A stretch of 7,496 nucleotides of DNA from Rhizobiaceae bacterium. GTDB lineage: Bacteria; Pseudomonadota; Alphaproteobacteria; Rhizobiales; Rhizobiaceae. Location of the stretch: contig SCRB01000805.1 in the NCBI GenBank assembly GCA_004299545.1, forward strand, positions 1 to 7,496, read 5' to 3'. Position 1 is the stretch's first letter. Every line of letters starts with the position of its first letter. The position numbers were made by a program, and so were the translations under genes. The notes beneath the pieces are model-generated. The model was given only the letters and a program-made list of their open reading frames with translations, was not told the DNA's origin and searched no databases. Below, piece by piece: positions 5,384-7,496 of the stretch.

Positions 5384-6283
5384 TTGGAATTCGACAGGAC
5401 ATTCGAGCCCCGTTACGGTGAAGCCGTGCAAATCGCATCCGACGTGTATCGTGTAACGGCTGACAATCCGGGCCCTTTTACCTTTGCGGGCACGAACAGT
5501 TATATCGTCGGCAGGGACGTGCTGGCCGTCATCGATCCCGGCCCGGAGGACGAGAACCACCTCGGCGCGCTGATGAAAGCGATCGCCGGGCGGCCGGTCA
5601 GCCATATCCTCGTCAGTCATACGCACCGTGATCATTCGCCGCTCTCCGCAAGGCTGAAGGAACTGACCGGGGCACCATTGGTCGCAGAAGGCCCACACCG
5701 TCCCGCGCGCCTGCGCCTGGAAGGCGAGGCGACACCGCTCGACAGCGGCGGCGATACCGATTTCCGGCCCGACCTTGTCCTGGCCGACGGGGAACGGGTG
5801 GAAGGCGATGGCTGGGCGCTGCGGGCGGTTCACACGCCCGGGCATACGGCCAATCATCTGGCCTTCGCCCTTGAAGGTACCGGCCTCCTTTTCTCCGCCG
5901 ATCATGTCATGGCGTGGTCGACCACGGTTGTTGCCCCGCCCGACGGATCGATGAAGGATTACATGGCTTCGCTCGATAAACTGCTCGAACGCGACGATCG
6001 CATCTTCTATCCGGGCCATGGCGGTCCGGTAACCGCACCGAAACCGTTCCTCCGCGGCCTGAAAGCGCACCGCAAAATGCGCGAGCGCGCGATCCTGGAG
6101 CGGATTGTCGCTGGCGACCGGTCCATCCCCGTTATCGTTCGCGCCATCTACCGGGACACGGATCCTCGGCTCCATGGGGCGGCCGGCTTGTCGGTTCTCG
6201 CCCATATCGAGGACCTCGTCTCCCGCGGGATTGTCGAGGCCGAGACCGCCCCGGGGCTCGACGGGTTTTATCGGGCAGCCTGA
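5384..6283 (+). CDS. MBL-fold metallo-hydrolase with C-terminal winged-helix domain (LACTB2-like)
   Basis: This encodes a 299-aa metallo-beta-lactamase-fold hydrolase. The zinc motif HTHRDH is at 79-84, with H154 in PGHTANH, D173 in SADH and H212 in PGHGG, the full ligand set for two metals. The N-terminal NPGPFTFAGTNSYIVG (28-43) and IDPGP (50-54) signatures and the tail from about residue 225 (KAHRKMRERAI...HIEDLVSRGIVE) fit the winged-helix domain of beta-lactamase-like LACTB2 relatives. Human LACTB2 is an RNA endonuclease; bacterial members are mostly uncharacterised, so the substrate is open. I use TTG at 5384 because of its strong ribosome site. An in-frame ATG at 5357 would add nine residues (MLAREEGYL) without a ribosome site. 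The gene is 43 bp after manC and probably in its transcript, though no direct link to GDP-mannose is evident. Confidence 0.9.
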   Translation: MEFDRTFEPRYGEAVQIASDVYRVTADNPGPFTFAGTNSYIVGRDVLAVIDPGPEDENHLGALMKAIAGRPVSHILVSHTHRDHSPLSARLKELTGAPLVAEGPHRPARLRLEGEATPLDSGGDTDFRPDLVLADGERVEGDGWALRAVHTPGHTANHLAFALEGTGLLFSADHVMAWSTTVVAPPDGSMKDYMASLDKLLERDDRIFYPGHGGPVTAPKPFLRGLKAHRKMRERAILERIVAGDRSIPVIVRAIYRDTDPRLHGAAGLSVLAHIEDLVSRGIVEAETAPGLDGFYRAA

Positions 6284-6456
6284 CCGATGACGCGGAATCG
6301 CCACGGACGGCTCCTCGCCAGCCTCTTGTCGAGAGGGCAATACGGTTGCCGGAGAAAAGCTGCAATTTCGCCAAAAAGTTCCGTCACGCCAAGTCCGGTG
6401 AAGTCGGCGGGTAGGCAGGAGAGCGCTTCGAACGGGAAGATTGCAGGCCGGTCTTT

Positions 6457-7485
6457 ATGATTGCGAGGGAAGAACAGTCCACTGGGAAGCGCTTCGGCTG
6501 CGAGGATTCGACAACCGCGATGCGTTCGATCATCAAGGCGCCATCCGGCCCCCAGTTGCATCCGCGGCATGCGGAGGTCATGCTGACAGATGTGCTGATG
6601 GTAATGCTGTCGGTCCCCCTCAGCCTGCTTCTTTCCAATGCGGTGTTCTCTTTCAAACCATTGGCTGGCACCAGCATCGGCATCTGGTTCCTGATCGGGC
6701 TGTTGAGCCATGCGCTTTTCCGCTACGGCAACCTTTATACCAGGGCGTCGCGTATCGCCTCGGCGCATGATTTCTATTTCATTTTCAGGAATTGCGCGGC
6801 GCTGTCGTTTTGCCTTTACGGCATCAGGCTTCTTGCCCGGCCATTCATACCGATAACAGGGCTGAACGAGCGCCAGTTCATCGCGTTTTTCCTTCTGGCG
6901 TTCACTCTTGTTTGCCTGGCGAGGCTGGTTTGCCGCTACCTTCCGGACAGACCCGGGCGGGCCATCGGGAGTGCAGATATAGCCGCGGCCGGGAAGCGGG
7001 TGCTCTTTCTTGGCTCACTGGACGAAGCCGCTGCGATCGTCGCCCACGTGAAAGCGCTTCCAGATGGAGAAACGCAGATGCTCGGCATCATCGCCGGCGA
7101 TCGTTCGGCCAGTCTCGGTAGCGATTTAGAGGGCGTCCCTGTCGTCGGCGTGCGCGCGGATGCGTTGTTGACCCTGCGGGAATATGCGGCGGCCGCTGAA
7201 AAACTCGATCTCGTGGTTTTTGGCCCGGATGCCGACAAGGCCTTTGCGAATTTCCCCGAACTCGTCCGTGTTGCACGTCGGAGTGGGGTCGCGGTGGTGC
7301 TGCTGCCGTATCTCTCCCGATTGAGCCGGAACGGCGTGTCCGTGCTGGAAAATGCCGATATCGAAACGCTTCTTCGGCGCTCGGTGGTCACCTCCGGCAG
7401 AAATCGTCCTGTATCTCGGATGGACAAAGGGAAGCCCGCTGCGGATCATGCTTACCGTCGCGGGAGCGCGGAATACGACGCATGA
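6457..7485 (+). CDS. FlaA1/CapD-like polysaccharide biosynthesis protein, N-terminal half only (lacks SDR catalytic domain)
   Basis: This encodes a 342-aa protein like the first half of FlaA1/WbpM/CapD-type nucleotide-sugar dehydratase/epimerases. Four membrane helices lie at about 42-62, 71-90, 107-128 and 141-160. A Rossmann-like domain starts at GKRVLFLGSLDEA (179-191), then MLGIIAGD, LEGVPVVG and LDLVVFGPD, ending in ENADIETLLRR (298-308), the counterpart of the family's I-E-D-L-L-x-R motif. Full members run to about 600-660 aa, with a TGAGGSIGSE NAD site and catalytic domain next; here a polar Arg-rich tail (309-342) leads to TGA at 7483-7485. The first Rossmann glycine motif is also degenerate. 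Either this is a natural split or short form, or a frameshift in the tail truncates it. The start is uncertain: ATG 6457 has a weak ribosome site, and ATG 6520 would remove 21 residues. It lies 173 bp after the MBL gene. Confidence 0.78.
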   Translation: MIAREEQSTGKRFGCEDSTTAMRSIIKAPSGPQLHPRHAEVMLTDVLMVMLSVPLSLLLSNAVFSFKPLAGTSIGIWFLIGLLSHALFRYGNLYTRASRIASAHDFYFIFRNCAALSFCLYGIRLLARPFIPITGLNERQFIAFFLLAFTLVCLARLVCRYLPDRPGRAIGSADIAAAGKRVLFLGSLDEAAAIVAHVKALPDGETQMLGIIAGDRSASLGSDLEGVPVVGVRADALLTLREYAAAAEKLDLVVFGPDADKAFANFPELVRVARRSGVAVVLLPYLSRLSRNGVSVLENADIETLLRRSVVTSGRNRPVSRMDKGKPAADHAYRRGSAEYDA

Positions 7486-7496
7486 CGAAAACGTAT
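7482..7496 (+). CDS. Start of a further gene, ATGA overlap, cut by window end
   Basis: An ATG at 7482-7484 overlaps the TGA (7483-7485) of the FlaA1-like gene and reads MTKTY before the window ends. ATGA overlaps are typical of translationally coupled genes in one operon. A purine-rich GCGGAA (7468-7473) lies 8 nt upstream. Five codons are too few to identify a product. It could be a separate polysaccharide gene or the missing SDR half of the FlaA1-like protein. Confidence 0.4.

Noticed and set aside
6322..6336. CCTCT/AGAGG inverted repeat as a terminator after the MBL-fold gene
   Set aside because: It is only a 5-bp stem with no following T-run, expected by chance.
5264..6340. 358-codon minus-strand open frame opposite the MBL-fold gene
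   Set aside because: It lies antisense to a clear MBL-fold protein with all metal ligands, and its translation lacks family motifs.
6268..6768. 166-codon minus-strand open frame covering the gap between the MBL and FlaA1-like genes
   Set aside because: Part of it (FTGLGVTELFGEIAAFLRQ) reads like a helix, but most is antisense to the FlaA1-like membrane region, there is no clear ribosome site, and no family is recognisable.

Overview
The window looks like chromosomal DNA of a GC-rich alphaproteobacterium, probably Hyphomicrobiales (Rhizobiales). This rests on codon style, the DUF1499 and metallo-beta-lactamase-fold protein types, and the ManC/polysaccharide setting. It is an inference from reading alone; no database search was possible.

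Layout. (1) Positions 2-787 hold the C-terminal half of an AMP-forming acyl-CoA synthetase, cut by the window edge. (2) Positions 857-1630 encode a DUF1499 membrane protein on the same strand. (3) A tRNA-Gln(TTG) lies at 1795-1869 with a recognisable promoter at 1740-1768. (4) Positions about 1870-3660 form a patch of small, mostly uncharacterised envelope-type genes. On the minus strand is a 256-aa protein with a Trp-rich soluble part and two C-terminal membrane helices. A 98-aa three-helix membrane protein is divergent from it. An exported LprI/DUF1311-like protein is convergent with the 98-aa gene. A TAG-interrupted reading frame for a one-helix peptide trails the 256-aa gene. (5) A 307-bp gap between the LprI-like gene and manC holds divergent promoter candidates and a perfect 20-bp palindrome. 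(6) manC (3934-5340) is a bifunctional GDP-mannose enzyme. It is followed by an MBL-fold hydrolase with a winged-helix tail (5384-6283). (7) Positions 6457-7485 hold a FlaA1/CapD-like polysaccharide protein that ends where the catalytic SDR half would normally begin. A further frame starts inside its stop codon (ATGA) and leaves the window.

How the genes may fit together. manC makes GDP-mannose, and the FlaA1-like protein belongs to a family that remodels nucleotide sugars or works at the membrane in polysaccharide synthesis. The right side is therefore probably the edge of an exopolysaccharide, capsule or O-antigen locus. The left side is ordinary metabolic or housekeeping content. The patch between tRNA-Gln and manC looks accessory, made of envelope proteins of unknown role, but no integrase, insertion sequence or duplicated tRNA end was seen to prove insertion.

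No CRISPR array, toxin-antitoxin pair, phage gene or transposase was recognised. The observations most worth a second look are the half-length FlaA1-like protein at the right edge, the palindrome in the lprI-like/manC divergent region, the uncharacterised 256-aa/98-aa divergent pair, and the interrupted mini membrane ORF.
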